Assembly: GCF_003011895.2 (NCBI RefSeq)
Contig: NZ_PXWF02000121.1
Location: forward strand, 62,001-126,000
Origin: Massilia glaciei
Lineage (GTDB): Bacteria > Pseudomonadota > Gammaproteobacteria > Burkholderiales > Burkholderiaceae_D
Length of the DNA stretch: 64,000 nt
Reading direction: 5' to 3'
The notes under the pieces are model-generated. The model worked only from the letters and a program-made list of their open reading frames with translations, was not told the origin of the DNA and did no database searches. How positions within the stretch are numbered: position 1 is the stretch's first letter; the number at the start of each line of letters is the position of its first letter. The position numbers were made by a program, and so were the translations under genes. Shown piece by piece: positions 17,972 to 27,177 of the stretch.

Positions 17972-19194
17972 TGGGCGCCATCCATGTGAGCGGGCTGGGC
18001 AAGGCCTACAAGCAGTACGGCAGCCACGCCGCGCGCGTGGCCGAATGGGTGCTGCCGTTTTGCGGCCCGCGGCACAAGCTCCAGTGGGTGCTGCGCGACA
18101 TAAACTTCCAGGTCGCCTCGGGCGAGTCGGTCGGACTGATCGGCATCAACGGCGCCGGCAAGAGCACCCTGCTCAAGCTGATCACCGGCACCACCCTGGC
18201 CACCACGGGCGCGGTCGCCACCAGCGGCCGCGTGGCCGCGCTGCTCGAGCTGGGCATGGGCTTCCACCCCGACTTCAGCGGGCGCCAGAACGCGGTCATG
18301 GCGGGCCAGCTGCTCGGCCTCTCCAACGCCGAGATCGCCGAGCTGATGCCGCAGATCGAGGCGTTCGCCGACATCGGCGACTACATCGACCAGCCGGTGC
18401 GGGTTTATTCGAGCGGCATGCAGATGCGGCTCGCGTTCAGCGTGGCGACCGCGCGCCGCCCCGACGTGCTCATCGTCGACGAGGCGCTGTCGGTGGGCGA
18501 CGCCTACTTCCAGCACAAGAGCTTCGAGCGGATCCGCCAGTTCCGGCGCGACGGCACCACCTTGCTGCTGGTCTCGCACGACAAGCAGGCGATCCAGACG
18601 GTGTGCGACCGCGCGATCCTGCTCGACGGCGGCCGCCTGGCGCAGCAGGGCAAGCCCGAACAGATCATGGACTACTACAACGCGCTGATCGCCGAGCGCG
18701 AAAACCAGACCGTGCGGCTGCGCGAACTGGCCGGTGGCAAAGTCCAGACCGTCTCGGGCACCGGCGAGGCCAGCGTGACCGACATCGCGCTGCTCGACGC
18801 CGACGGCGCCAGCGTCGAGGTGATCGACGTCGGCAGCGCCGTCACGCTGCGCGTCACCGTCATGGCGTGGGCGCCAATTCCGCGCATGGTGCTCGGCTAC
18901 ATGATCAAGGACCGGCTCGGCCAGCCCATGTACGGCACCAACACCCACCTCAAGGAGCTCGCGCTCGAACACGTGGGCGCGGGCCAGAAGGTGGTGTACC
19001 GCTTCCAGTTCCCCATGAACCTCGGGCCCGGCACCTATTCGGTCGCCACCGCCATCGTCAGCACCGAGACCCACCTCGTGAACAACTACGAGTGGCGCGA
19101 CCTGGCCCTCGTGTTCACCGTGATGAATATGCGTCGTCCCCATTTCGAGGGTTCGGCATGGCTTGACCCCTCCATCGAAATCGACCAGACATGA
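17971..19194 (+). CDS. wzt: O-antigen ABC transporter ATPase with C-terminal sugar-binding domain
   Basis: 407 residues. The ATPase domain (about 1-245) has Walker A GINGAGKST, signature YSSGMQMRL and Walker B VLIVDEAL. Residues about 265-400 form the Wzt_C beta-sandwich (GQPMYGTNTHLKEL, FPMNLGPGTYSVATAIVS). In E. coli O8/O9a-type systems this domain recognises the modified non-reducing end of the finished O-antigen, so its presence predicts a terminal modification. The following gene is a methyltransferase overlapping by 4 bp (ATGA), which fits. Confidence 0.93.
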   Translation: MGAIHVSGLGKAYKQYGSHAARVAEWVLPFCGPRHKLQWVLRDINFQVASGESVGLIGINGAGKSTLLKLITGTTLATTGAVATSGRVAALLELGMGFHPDFSGRQNAVMAGQLLGLSNAEIAELMPQIEAFADIGDYIDQPVRVYSSGMQMRLAFSVATARRPDVLIVDEALSVGDAYFQHKSFERIRQFRRDGTTLLLVSHDKQAIQTVCDRAILLDGGRLAQQGKPEQIMDYYNALIAERENQTVRLRELAGGKVQTVSGTGEASVTDIALLDADGASVEVIDVGSAVTLRVTVMAWAPIPRMVLGYMIKDRLGQPMYGTNTHLKELALEHVGAGQKVVYRFQFPMNLGPGTYSVATAIVSTETHLVNNYEWRDLALVFTVMNMRRPHFEGSAWLDPSIEIDQT

Positions 19195-20633
19195 CACTCA
19201 TCTCCTACGCCCAGAATGCCGAAGACGTGCTGCTATGGCGCGCGCTGGGACATATAAAAAACGGCTTTTACATCGACGCCGGCGCCAACGATCCGGTCGA
19301 CCATTCGGTGACCAAGGCCTTTTACGACGCCGGCTGGCACGGCATCAACATCGAACCGCTGCCGGGGCCGCATGCGGCCCTGCTGGCGCAGCGCCCGCGC
19401 GACATCAACCTGGCGCTGGCCGCCGGCGCCGGCGACGGCCGGCTCACGCTGTTCGACATCCCCGCCGTCAACGGCTGGGCCTCGCCCGCGCCCGAGGTGG
19501 CCGAGGCGCACCGCGCCGCCGGCTTCGCCGTGGCCGAACTGACGGTGCTGGTGCGCACGCTGGCCGGCATCTGCGCCGAGCATGTGCAGGGCGCCATCCA
19601 TTTCTTAAAAATCGATGTCGAAGGCTTCGAGGCCGAGGTCTTGCGCGGCATGGACCTGAAACGCTGGCGCCCGTGGATCATGCTGATCGAGGCGACCCGG
19701 CCCGGCAGCCGCGAAAGCAACCACCAGGGCTGGGAACCGCTGGTGCTGGCCCACGGCTACCGGCTGGCCTGGTTCGACGGCCTGAACCGCTACTACGTGG
19801 CCGACGAACACGCCGAACTGCAAGCGGCGCTGTCGGTGCAGCCCAATGTGTTCGACGATTTCATTTCGCACCACCTGGCGCACGCGATGGCCGCCACCGA
19901 GGAGGCGCGCGCGGCCCGCGCGCGGGCCGAGGCGCAGGCGGCGCTGGCCTTGGCGCAGGCCGAGGAGCAGGTGGCGCAGGCCGGGGCGCAGGCCGCGCAG
20001 GCCGCGCGCGAACGCGACGAGGCGCGCCAGCGCGCGGCCGACGCCGTCGCGGCCTCGCGCGAGTCGTCGATTCTATCGAACGTCATGTTCCGAAAATTCG
20101 ACGAGGTCTGCGTGCGGGTCCAGCTCGCGCAGGAGGCCAAGCTGGCCGCCGAGGCCGAGCTGGCCGCGCTGCGCGAGTCGACGCTGGGCGCGCAGACCGA
20201 GATCAAGCTGCTGCGCGACACCGCGCTGGCCGCGCAGGCCGACGCGGCCCAGGCGCGCGAGGCCCACGTCAAGGCGCACCAGGACGGCCTGCGCGCGCTG
20301 ATGTGGGCGCACGAACTCGAACACAAACTGGTCGGGATCGAAGGCAGCCGCATGTGGCGCCTGAACGCGTCGCTGCGCCTTTTGGGCGACGGCGCGCCGC
20401 TGCGGCGGGCGGCGCTGCGCCTTTCCGCGAACCAGCGCCTGCGGCGCCTGCTGCTTCCGGTGCTGCTGCGTTTTCCGCGGCTCGGCAGGCGCGTCGCGGC
20501 CTCGCTCGCCGCCATCCGAATGCAAACCCCGCCGGGCGCGCTGGCGCCGGCCCTGGTGCCGGACGAACTGCGCGAGCTGCCGGTGTCGGCGCGCGCGGTG
20601 CTGGCCGACCTGCAGCGCCAGCGCGGCGCCTAG
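19191..20633 (+). CDS. FkbM-family methyltransferase with long coiled coil
   Basis: 480 residues. An N-terminal FkbM SAM-dependent O-methyltransferase (about 1-220) has YIDAGANDP (SAM loop), GINIEPLPG and FLKIDVEGFEAEVL. Residues about 230-385 are an Ala/Glu/Arg-rich heptad region predicted to form a long coiled coil. The tail (about 390-450) is basic and amphipathic (RRAALRLSANQRLRRLLL), a possible membrane-binding helix. The order methyltransferase, coiled coil, amphipathic tail, next to a wzt with C-terminal domain, matches the architecture of WbdD, which caps the O-antigen and measures its length. There is no kinase domain here. The ATG overlaps the wzt stop. Confidence 0.8.
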   Translation: MTLISYAQNAEDVLLWRALGHIKNGFYIDAGANDPVDHSVTKAFYDAGWHGINIEPLPGPHAALLAQRPRDINLALAAGAGDGRLTLFDIPAVNGWASPAPEVAEAHRAAGFAVAELTVLVRTLAGICAEHVQGAIHFLKIDVEGFEAEVLRGMDLKRWRPWIMLIEATRPGSRESNHQGWEPLVLAHGYRLAWFDGLNRYYVADEHAELQAALSVQPNVFDDFISHHLAHAMAATEEARAARARAEAQAALALAQAEEQVAQAGAQAAQAARERDEARQRAADAVAASRESSILSNVMFRKFDEVCVRVQLAQEAKLAAEAELAALRESTLGAQTEIKLLRDTALAAQADAAQAREAHVKAHQDGLRALMWAHELEHKLVGIEGSRMWRLNASLRLLGDGAPLRRAALRLSANQRLRRLLLPVLLRFPRLGRRVAASLAAIRMQTPPGALAPALVPDELRELPVSARAVLADLQRQRGA

Positions 20634-20639
20634 GGCACC

Positions 20640-23561
20640 ATGCGCCTGGTCATAGACCTTGTCAGCAGCCACCCCGGCAAGCTCGCGCTGGCGCAGGAGC
20701 TCGCGCGCACGCGCGGCGCGCACGAGGTGTGGCTCGCGGGCCGGCGCGACAACATCGGGGCGCTGCGCCACGCGTTCGCCGGCCTGCTGCAGGAGGCGCG
20801 CGTGGTGCTGTGCCACCTGCCGGCCGGGGTGTCGCCGTGGCGCGCCATGGCGGCCGAACCGGTGCGCGAGAATTTCCTCGCCTGCCTCGGCGCCGACCTC
20901 GTGTTCGCGCCCGACGCCGCGCCAGCGCCCGCGCCGGCGCCCGCCACTTTGCCCGACGGCGCGCCGGCCGGCGCCACGCGCTTCGCCACCGTCACCGAAC
21001 TCGACGTGCGGCGCGACCTGTGGGGGCAGTTGGGCGCCGCCCTTCCCGGTCCGCCGGCGGCGCTGTTGCCGGCGCCGCGCCCGCGGCTCGCCTTCATCTC
21101 GCCGCTGCCGCCCCAGCATTCGGGTATCGCCGACTACAGCGCGGCGCTGATCCCGGAACTGGCGCGCTACTACGACATCGAGCTCGTGGTCGACCAGCCG
21201 CACGTGAGCGAGGCCCCGCTGGCGCCGTATCCGCTGCGCCAGCTCGACTGGTTCGAGGCCCACGCCCACGAGTACGACCGCCTGCTCTACCACTTCGGCA
21301 ACTCCGAGGTGCACCGCCACATGTTCGCGCTGCTGCGGCGCCACCCCGGCGTCGTGGTGCTGCACGATTTCTTCCTCTCGGGGGTGCTCGACAACCTCGA
21401 GCACGACGGCTACCTGCCGCAGGGCTTCCTCGGCGCGCTGCACGCCTCGCACGGCTACACCGGCCTGCTCGAGCATGGCGCGATCGGGCGCAACGCGACG
21501 ATCTGGAAATACCCGCTCAACAAGGAGGTGCTCGAGCACGCGAGCGGGGTGGTGGTCCACGCGGCCTATCCGGGCCGGCTGGCCGAGCAATGGTACGGGC
21601 CCGGCAGCGCCAGCGGCTGGCGCGCGGTGCCCATGGCGCGCGTGCGCACCGGCGCCATCTCGCGGGCCCAGGCGCGCGCGCGGCTGGGGCTGCGCCGCGA
21701 CGCCTTTTTGGTGTGCAGCTTCGGCATGCTCGGCCCCACCAAACTGAACGACGAACTGCTCGACGCCTTCCTCGGCAGCGCCATCGGCGCCGACGCGCAC
21801 GCGCGGCTGGTGTTCGTCGGCGAGAACGAACCAGGCCTGTACGGCGCCGCGCTCACGCGCAAGATCGTCGCCAACCGCAGCGTCGACCGGATCGGCATCA
21901 CCGGCTACGTCAGCGCCGCCTGCTACGCCGACTACCTGGCCGCCTGCGACGTGGCGGTGCAACTGCGCTCGCGCACGCGCGGCGAGACCTCGGCGGCGGT
22001 GCTCGACTGCCTGCTGTACGGCGCGCCGACCATCGTCAACGCGCACGGCACCAACGCCGACCTGCCCGACGCCGTCGTGCTCAAGATCGCCGACACCGTC
22101 GCGATCGCCGAGCTGGGCGCGGCGCTGGCCCGCCTGCACGCCGAGCCGGCGCTGCGCGTGGGCTTGTCGCAGCGCGCGTTGGCGCACATGCAGGCGCACC
22201 ACCAGGGCCCGCACGCCGCCGCCAAGCTGGCCGAGGCGGTCGAACACTTCGCCCGGCACAGCCCGCGCAGCCATTACCAGGCGCTGCTCCGAGCCTTGGC
22301 CGGCCTGCCCGCGCAGGCCGGCGCCGAGGACCTGCGCGAGGCGGCCCGCGCGATCGCCCTGAACCAGCCCGCGCGCGCGCCGCGCCAGTTGCTGGTGGAC
22401 GTCTCGGCGCTGGTACAGGCCGACCTGCGCACCGGCATCCAGCGCGTCGTGCGCAGCGTGCTGCTGGCCCTGATCGCCGAGCCGCCGCCGGGCGTGCGCG
22501 TCGAGCCGGTGTACAGCCACGGCGGCAACCGCAGCTACCAGTACGCGCGCGGCTTCGGCTGCGCGCTGGTCGGCATGCCCGAGCTGCATCTCGAGGACGC
22601 GCCGGTCGAGCTGCGCGCCGGCGACATCTTCCTCGGGCTCGACCTGTTCACCAACGGCACCGCGCAAAACCACGCGCTGCTCGAGTCGATGCGCGCGGCC
22701 GGGGTGGCCATCTACTTCACGGTCTACGACCTGCTGCCGGTGCTGCGGCCAGAGGTCTTCCCGTACGGCGCCGAGCGCTATTTCAGCGAATTCCTAAGCA
22801 CCGTGGCGGCGGTCTCCGACGGCGTGGTCTGCATCTCGCGCGCGGTGTGCGACGAATTGTGCGACTGGATCGGGCAGCACGCCGACAAGGAGTCGAGCCG
22901 CCGCCTAGCGCCGCTCAAGATCGGCTACTTCCACCTCGGCGCCGACATCGACGCCAGCGCGCCGAGCACCGGCTTGCCGCCCAACGCGCAGCAGGTGCTG
23001 GCCGGCCTGGCCGCGCGCCCGAGCTTTTTGATGGTCGGCACGGTCGAGCCGCGCAAGGGGCAGGCGCAGGCGCTGGCCGCGTTCGAGCTGCTGTGGGCCC
23101 GCGGGCACGACGTGAACCTGGTCATCGTCGGCAAGCAGGGCTGGATGGTCGAGCAACTGGCCGCGCGCATCGGCTCCCACCCGGAGCGCGACGCGCGCCT
23201 GTTCTGGCTGCCCGGCGTGTCCGACCAGATGCTGCTCAAACTGTACGCGGGCGCGGCCGCGCTGCTGGCCGCGTCCGAGGGCGAGGGCTTCGGGCTGCCG
23301 CTGATCGAGGCGGCCCAGCACAACATTCCGATCGTCGCGCGCGACCTTCCGGTATTCCGCGAAGTGGCCGGCGAGCACGCCTTTTACTTCGAGGGCAAGG
23401 ACGCGGGCGCGCTGGCGGACGCGGTCACGGACTGGCTCGCCCTCGCGCGCGAAGGCAGGGCGCCGTCCCCGGCCGGCGTCAAATGGCTGACCTGGCGCGC
23501 GTCGGCGCGCCAGTTGCTCGACGCCGTTGTCGGCCAGCAGTGGTACCGGGAAATTGACTGA
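20640..23561 (+). CDS. Double-domain GT4 glycosyltransferase
   Basis: 973 residues with two tandem GT-B units. Unit 1 (about 145-550): SPLPPQHSGIADYSAALIPE, LLYHFGNSEVH, then a C-terminal Rossmann half with VFVGENEPGLYG and SRTRGETSAAVLDCLLYG. Unit 2 (about 580-970): LVDVSALVQADLRTGIQRVV, FLMVGTVEPRKGQAQALAAF and the E-x7-E motif in EGEGFGLPLIEA. It probably adds two sugars in alternation to the O-polysaccharide, as do other bifunctional mannosyl-/rhamnosyltransferases of ABC-dependent pathways. The first about 140 residues are a poorly conserved extension. It starts 6 bp after the methyltransferase. Sugar identity is not predictable. Confidence 0.85.
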   Translation: MRLVIDLVSSHPGKLALAQELARTRGAHEVWLAGRRDNIGALRHAFAGLLQEARVVLCHLPAGVSPWRAMAAEPVRENFLACLGADLVFAPDAAPAPAPAPATLPDGAPAGATRFATVTELDVRRDLWGQLGAALPGPPAALLPAPRPRLAFISPLPPQHSGIADYSAALIPELARYYDIELVVDQPHVSEAPLAPYPLRQLDWFEAHAHEYDRLLYHFGNSEVHRHMFALLRRHPGVVVLHDFFLSGVLDNLEHDGYLPQGFLGALHASHGYTGLLEHGAIGRNATIWKYPLNKEVLEHASGVVVHAAYPGRLAEQWYGPGSASGWRAVPMARVRTGAISRAQARARLGLRRDAFLVCSFGMLGPTKLNDELLDAFLGSAIGADAHARLVFVGENEPGLYGAALTRKIVANRSVDRIGITGYVSAACYADYLAACDVAVQLRSRTRGETSAAVLDCLLYGAPTIVNAHGTNADLPDAVVLKIADTVAIAELGAALARLHAEPALRVGLSQRALAHMQAHHQGPHAAAKLAEAVEHFARHSPRSHYQALLRALAGLPAQAGAEDLREAARAIALNQPARAPRQLLVDVSALVQADLRTGIQRVVRSVLLALIAEPPPGVRVEPVYSHGGNRSYQYARGFGCALVGMPELHLEDAPVELRAGDIFLGLDLFTNGTAQNHALLESMRAAGVAIYFTVYDLLPVLRPEVFPYGAERYFSEFLSTVAAVSDGVVCISRAVCDELCDWIGQHADKESSRRLAPLKIGYFHLGADIDASAPSTGLPPNAQQVLAGLAARPSFLMVGTVEPRKGQAQALAAFELLWARGHDVNLVIVGKQGWMVEQLAARIGSHPERDARLFWLPGVSDQMLLKLYAGAAALLAASEGEGFGLPLIEAAQHNIPIVARDLPVFREVAGEHAFYFEGKDAGALADAVTDWLALAREGRAPSPAGVKWLTWRASARQLLDAVVGQQWYREID

Positions 23562-23693
23562 TCTGCTGTAAGAACGGGGCGCGTGCGCAGGGACAGGCGG
23601 ACGGCGCTGGTCTAGACTCGGTCCTGTCGAATCCAATCCAGCCGAATCCAACCGGGATACAACCCCGCCGAATCCAACCCGCCCGCGCCGCCC

Positions 23694-24680
23694 ATGTCCG
23701 CCCATCCCAGCATCGCCGTCATCATTCCGAGCTTCCGCGTCACGCGGCATGTGCTCGGCGTGATCGACCGCATCGGGCCCGAGGTCGGGCGCATCTACGT
23801 GGTCGACGACAAATGCCCCGACCGCTCGGGCCAGCTGGTGCGCGCGGCCTGCTTCGACCCGCGCGTGAGCGTGCTCGACCATACCGAGAACCAGGGCGTG
23901 GGCGGCGCCGTCATGACCGGCTACGCGGCCGCGATCCGCGACGGCGCCACCGTCATCGTCAAGCTCGACGGCGACGGCCAGATGGACGCGCGCCTGATCC
24001 CCAGTTTCGTCGCGCCCATCCTGGCCGGCGAGGCCGACTACACCAAGGGCAACCGCTTCTTCGACCTCGAGCAGATCCGCGCGATGCCGCCGGCGCGCCT
24101 GTTCGGCAACGCGGTGCTGTCGTTCCTGACCAAATTGTCGTCGGGTTACTGGCACTTGTTCGACCCCACCAACGGCTACACGGCGATCCACGCCGACGTC
24201 GCGCGCCATCTGCCGCTGGGCAAAATCAGCCGCCGCTATTTCTTCGAGACCGACATGCTGTTCCGGCTCAACACCTTGCATGCGGTGGTGGTCGACGTGC
24301 CGATGGACGCCATCTACGGCGACGAGGTCAGCAACCTGCGGATCTCCAAAATCGTCTCCGAGTTCCTGGCCAAGCATGTGCGCAATTTTTTCAAGCGCGT
24401 GTTCTACAACTACTACCTGCGCAACATGTCGCTCGCCTCGATCGAGTTGCCGCTAGGCTTTTCGCTGCTCGCGTTCGGCGGCATCTACGGCGCGCTGAAC
24501 TGGGCCCAGTCGGCGCGCGCCGACGTCGCCACCCCGGCCGGCACGGTCATGCTGGCGGCCCTGCCGGTGCTGATGGGCGCGCAACTGGTCCTCGCCTTCC
24601 TCGCCTACGACATCGCCTCGGTGCCGCTGCGCCCGATCCACAAGCGCATCCGCGCCTGCGCGCAGGGCGCTTATGTTTAA
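23694..24680 (+). CDS. GT2 polyprenyl-phosphate glycosyltransferase, GtrB/DPM1-like
   Basis: 328 residues. The GT-A domain has IAVIIPSFRV, IYVVDDKCPD, the VKLDGDGQMD active-site motif and DPTNGYTAIHADV, with a C-terminal membrane part of two helices (about 250-310). GtrB/DPM1-like enzymes transfer a sugar from UDP- or GDP-sugar to undecaprenyl phosphate. It is followed 24 bp later by gtrA and then by a convergent GT-C gene, the classic GtrB-GtrA-GtrC set for periplasmic O-antigen decoration. A 132-bp gap with imperfect CGAATCCAACC repeats separates it from the GT4 gene, so it may have its own promoter. Confidence 0.88.
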   Translation: MSAHPSIAVIIPSFRVTRHVLGVIDRIGPEVGRIYVVDDKCPDRSGQLVRAACFDPRVSVLDHTENQGVGGAVMTGYAAAIRDGATVIVKLDGDGQMDARLIPSFVAPILAGEADYTKGNRFFDLEQIRAMPPARLFGNAVLSFLTKLSSGYWHLFDPTNGYTAIHADVARHLPLGKISRRYFFETDMLFRLNTLHAVVVDVPMDAIYGDEVSNLRISKIVSEFLAKHVRNFFKRVFYNYYLRNMSLASIELPLGFSLLAFGGIYGALNWAQSARADVATPAGTVMLAALPVLMGAQLVLAFLAYDIASVPLRPIHKRIRACAQGAYV

Positions 24681-24716
24681 GCTCGCTTATGTTTAAGCCC
24701 GCTTATGCTTAAGCTC
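24669..24716 (+). repeat. Three 16-bp tandem repeats at the gtrB-like/gtrA junction
   Basis: Units at 24669, 24685 and 24701 (GCTTATGTTTAAGCTC and variants). Unit 1 contains the stop of the GT2 gene and unit 3 contains the ATG of gtrA. Because 16 is not a multiple of 3, each unit's ATG is in a different frame and the first two open only 8-codon stubs. Confidence 0.9.
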
Positions 24717-25082
24717 GCCGCGCGCCACCGGCAGTTGCTGGTGTACCTCGTCGGCGGCGCGCTCAGCGCGCTGGTCGACGTCGGCTTCCTGCAGGCGCTG
24801 CTGGCCGAGGGCGTCGACCTGTTCGCGGCCACCTCGGCCGGGTTCGCGGCGGGTCTTTTGTTCAACTACACCTTCCACGCCCGCCTCACTTTCGGCGCGC
24901 CCGCCTCGGCCTTCAATTTTGTGCGCTTCCTGTGCGTGATCGCGCTCAACTACGCAATCACGCTGTTGTTCGTCGACATGTCGGTGCAATGGAGCGGCGG
25001 CGCGATGGCCGGCAAGCTGCTTTCGCTGCCGGTGGTCACGCTCAACGCCTTTGTGCTCGGCAAGCACTGGGTGTTCAAGTAG
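24705..25082 (+). CDS. gtrA: GtrA-family lipid-linked sugar flippase
   Basis: 124 residues with four predicted membrane helices. The pattern YLVGGALSALVDVGFLQALL, then NYTFHARLTF, then NAFVLGKHWVFK, matches the GtrA/DPMS family, which moves polyprenyl-phosphate sugars across the inner membrane. The start ATG (24705) lies in the third 16-bp repeat. The last codons (VFK-stop) are duplicated by an 18-bp repeat, so a second in-frame stop follows 18 bp later. Confidence 0.88.
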   Translation: MLKLAARHRQLLVYLVGGALSALVDVGFLQALLAEGVDLFAATSAGFAAGLLFNYTFHARLTFGAPASAFNFVRFLCVIALNYAITLLFVDMSVQWSGGAMAGKLLSLPVVTLNAFVLGKHWVFK

Positions 25083-25104
25083 CTCAGGGTGTTCAAGTAA
25101 CTCA
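25069..25104 (+). repeat. 18-bp tandem duplication at the 3' end of gtrA
   Basis: GGGTGTTCAAGTAGCTCA (25069-25086) is repeated as GGGTGTTCAAGTAACTCA (25087-25104). The first copy carries the TAG of gtrA and the second a TAA in the same frame. The last TCA of copy 2 is the stop (TGA) of the convergent gene. Confidence 0.92.
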
Positions 25105-27177
25105 GGGTTGCGGCAGCACTTCGATCGACTCCAGCGCCAGTCCGAGCAGCCGGTCGTCGCGACCCCGCCCCAGCGAGCGCGGCGAGACGGGCTGCGGCAC
25201 GGTGATCGTGACCACGCGCTGCGTGCCATCGGTCTCGAGCGGGAGCGCGACCCCGCCGACGCCGGCGGGCAGGCGGAACGGCATTTTCCGGCCGCCCATG
25301 TCCAACATGAACGCCTGCCCGGCGTTGGGGCCGAAGGCGCGCCCCCTGATCGCGAGCGTGAAGCGCCGCGGCAGCGGCGCGGCGAACCCGAGCACGACGC
25401 GTTCGCCGTTCGACCAGGCACCCCAATGCTCGGGGTCGGCGAGGCCATCGACCCGCTCCAACACCGAGCCCGACAAGGGCGCCACGAAATGGACGACCGT
25501 CCTGAGCCGGTACAGCGCGTAGTCGGCCGTTCGCAGCTCGGCGCGGCGCCCGCCCGCGAAGGCGTGCCGGCCCAGCACCAGCACCCACTCGCGGCGCGCG
25601 TCCGCCGGCGCCGGCGAGAACGGCGCGCCCGGCGCGAGGAAGCGTTCGCCCACATCGGGATTGTCGATTTGGAACATCGCGCGCGCCACCTCGGCGCGAC
25701 CGCCCGCCACCAGCAGCCCGCTGGTGGCGGCCCCGCCCAGGTAGTGGCGCACCACCTTGCCGGCCTTGTCGGCGCCGCCCGGCTTCACGCCTGCGATCAT
25801 TTTTTTCACCCCGGCCTCGCCCACGAGCGCGCCCAGGGGCAGCAGCGCGAACACGAACAGTTGCGCCGCCAGCTTGGGGCGCCATGCCCACAGCGCCAGC
25901 AGCAGCGCCAAGGACGCGACCCAGACGGCGTAGAGCGCGGGCCGCTTGGTCATGACGAACAATTCCGGCGCGTCGATGAAGGACAGCGAATAGGCGCTCT
26001 CGAGCATGAACGCCGCGTACAGCACGGCCCCGAGCAGCGCAAGCGCCACCAGCGCGGCCCTGGCCGGCGCGATTTTCCGTGGCGGCCGCGCCAGCGTCGC
26101 GGCGGCCACGATCAACAGCAGCGGAAACAGAAAATTGTAGTAACGCATATGCAGGCGGACGCCTTCGAGCGGGCCGCCGCCGGCGATCGTGGCCGTGAAC
26201 AGCACCGTCATGCCGAGCGCCGCGCCAAGCATGAGCACGCTGAACACGGCCAGCGTGCGCAGCTCGCCGCCGGCCTCGGCGCGAGCCTGCGCGCTCACGC
26301 CGAGCAGGGCCAGCGTGGCGAGCGGCATGCCCATGAGCAGCGCCAATCCCATCGCGTGGCCCTTCAAGCTGGTCAGCACGCCCGGCAGCAGGGCCGCGAG
26401 CGAGCCGACGGCGTCGCGGTTGCTGTGCGGGTGCGCCGCGTAGAAACGGCCGAGGATGGTCAGGCCCGCCTCGCCCGCGATCGCGTAGCCGAGCGCGAGC
26501 TTGACGACGGCCATCGCGAGCAGCGCGAGCAAACCCATCCATAAAGCGGTGGCCAGCCAGCGCCCGCGCGGTTGGCGCGCCAAGCACAGGTAAAGCATGA
26601 AGCCGCACAGCGCCGGGAGCAGGAACACGGCGTGCACCTTGATCACGCTCATCAGGCCGAGCATGGCGCCGGCGGCCAGCGCGTATGGCGCCGGCGGCGC
26701 GGCGCGGTAGCGCAGCGCGCCCCAGGCGAACAGGGTGAAGGCGAAAAAATACATGACCTCGGGCATGAAGTACGCCGTGGTGGAATTGAGCGGCGCGAGC
26801 AGGCAGAGCGCCGCGACGAGCGCCGCGACCCGCTTGCGGCAGACGCGTTGTGCGATCAGGTAGATCAGCGGCGCGGTGGCGACGAACAGCAAGGCGTTGA
26901 GCACCCGCGCGCAATCGTAGAAACTCTCGCCGCAGGAGGACGTCGTGCTGAACAGGAAAAGGTAGAGGTAGGAAGGCAGCCGCGACTGTTCAAACGGGAG
27001 CAGGCGCGCCGCGCTGCTGTAGTACCACTCGTCGGCGAGCACCATCGGCGGGGTGCCGGCGTTGCGCAGAAGCAGGTAGAGGAATGCGCCGAACAGCGCC
27101 AGCGCAATGGCGCGCGCGGCGCCCGGCGCCAGATAATGCGCCGCCGGTTTGCGCGTGGTCGTGGGAAGCGTCGTCAT
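25102..27177 (-). CDS. GT-C type membrane glycosyltransferase, GtrC-like
   Basis: 691 residues with about eleven to twelve predicted membrane helices in the first 480 and a C-terminal periplasmic domain (about 490-690) rich in beta strands (QRVVTITVPQPV). The first loop after TM1 contains LADEWYYSSAARLL, an acidic pair in the position of the catalytic Asp/Glu of GT-C enzymes. Such proteins take sugar from a polyprenyl-phosphate carrier and attach it to a periplasmic acceptor. It is convergent with gtrA, sharing duplicated sequence at the stop codons. Start ATG 27177 has GAAGG 7 bp upstream. I do not recognise a specific subfamily. Confidence 0.7.
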   Translation of the reverse strand: MTTLPTTTRKPAAHYLAPGAARAIALALFGAFLYLLLRNAGTPPMVLADEWYYSSAARLLPFEQSRLPSYLYLFLFSTTSSCGESFYDCARVLNALLFVATAPLIYLIAQRVCRKRVAALVAALCLLAPLNSTTAYFMPEVMYFFAFTLFAWGALRYRAAPPAPYALAAGAMLGLMSVIKVHAVFLLPALCGFMLYLCLARQPRGRWLATALWMGLLALLAMAVVKLALGYAIAGEAGLTILGRFYAAHPHSNRDAVGSLAALLPGVLTSLKGHAMGLALLMGMPLATLALLGVSAQARAEAGGELRTLAVFSVLMLGAALGMTVLFTATIAGGGPLEGVRLHMRYYNFLFPLLLIVAAATLARPPRKIAPARAALVALALLGAVLYAAFMLESAYSLSFIDAPELFVMTKRPALYAVWVASLALLLALWAWRPKLAAQLFVFALLPLGALVGEAGVKKMIAGVKPGGADKAGKVVRHYLGGAATSGLLVAGGRAEVARAMFQIDNPDVGERFLAPGAPFSPAPADARREWVLVLGRHAFAGGRRAELRTADYALYRLRTVVHFVAPLSGSVLERVDGLADPEHWGAWSNGERVVLGFAAPLPRRFTLAIRGRAFGPNAGQAFMLDMGGRKMPFRLPAGVGGVALPLETDGTQRVVTITVPQPVSPRSLGRGRDDRLLGLALESIEVLPQP

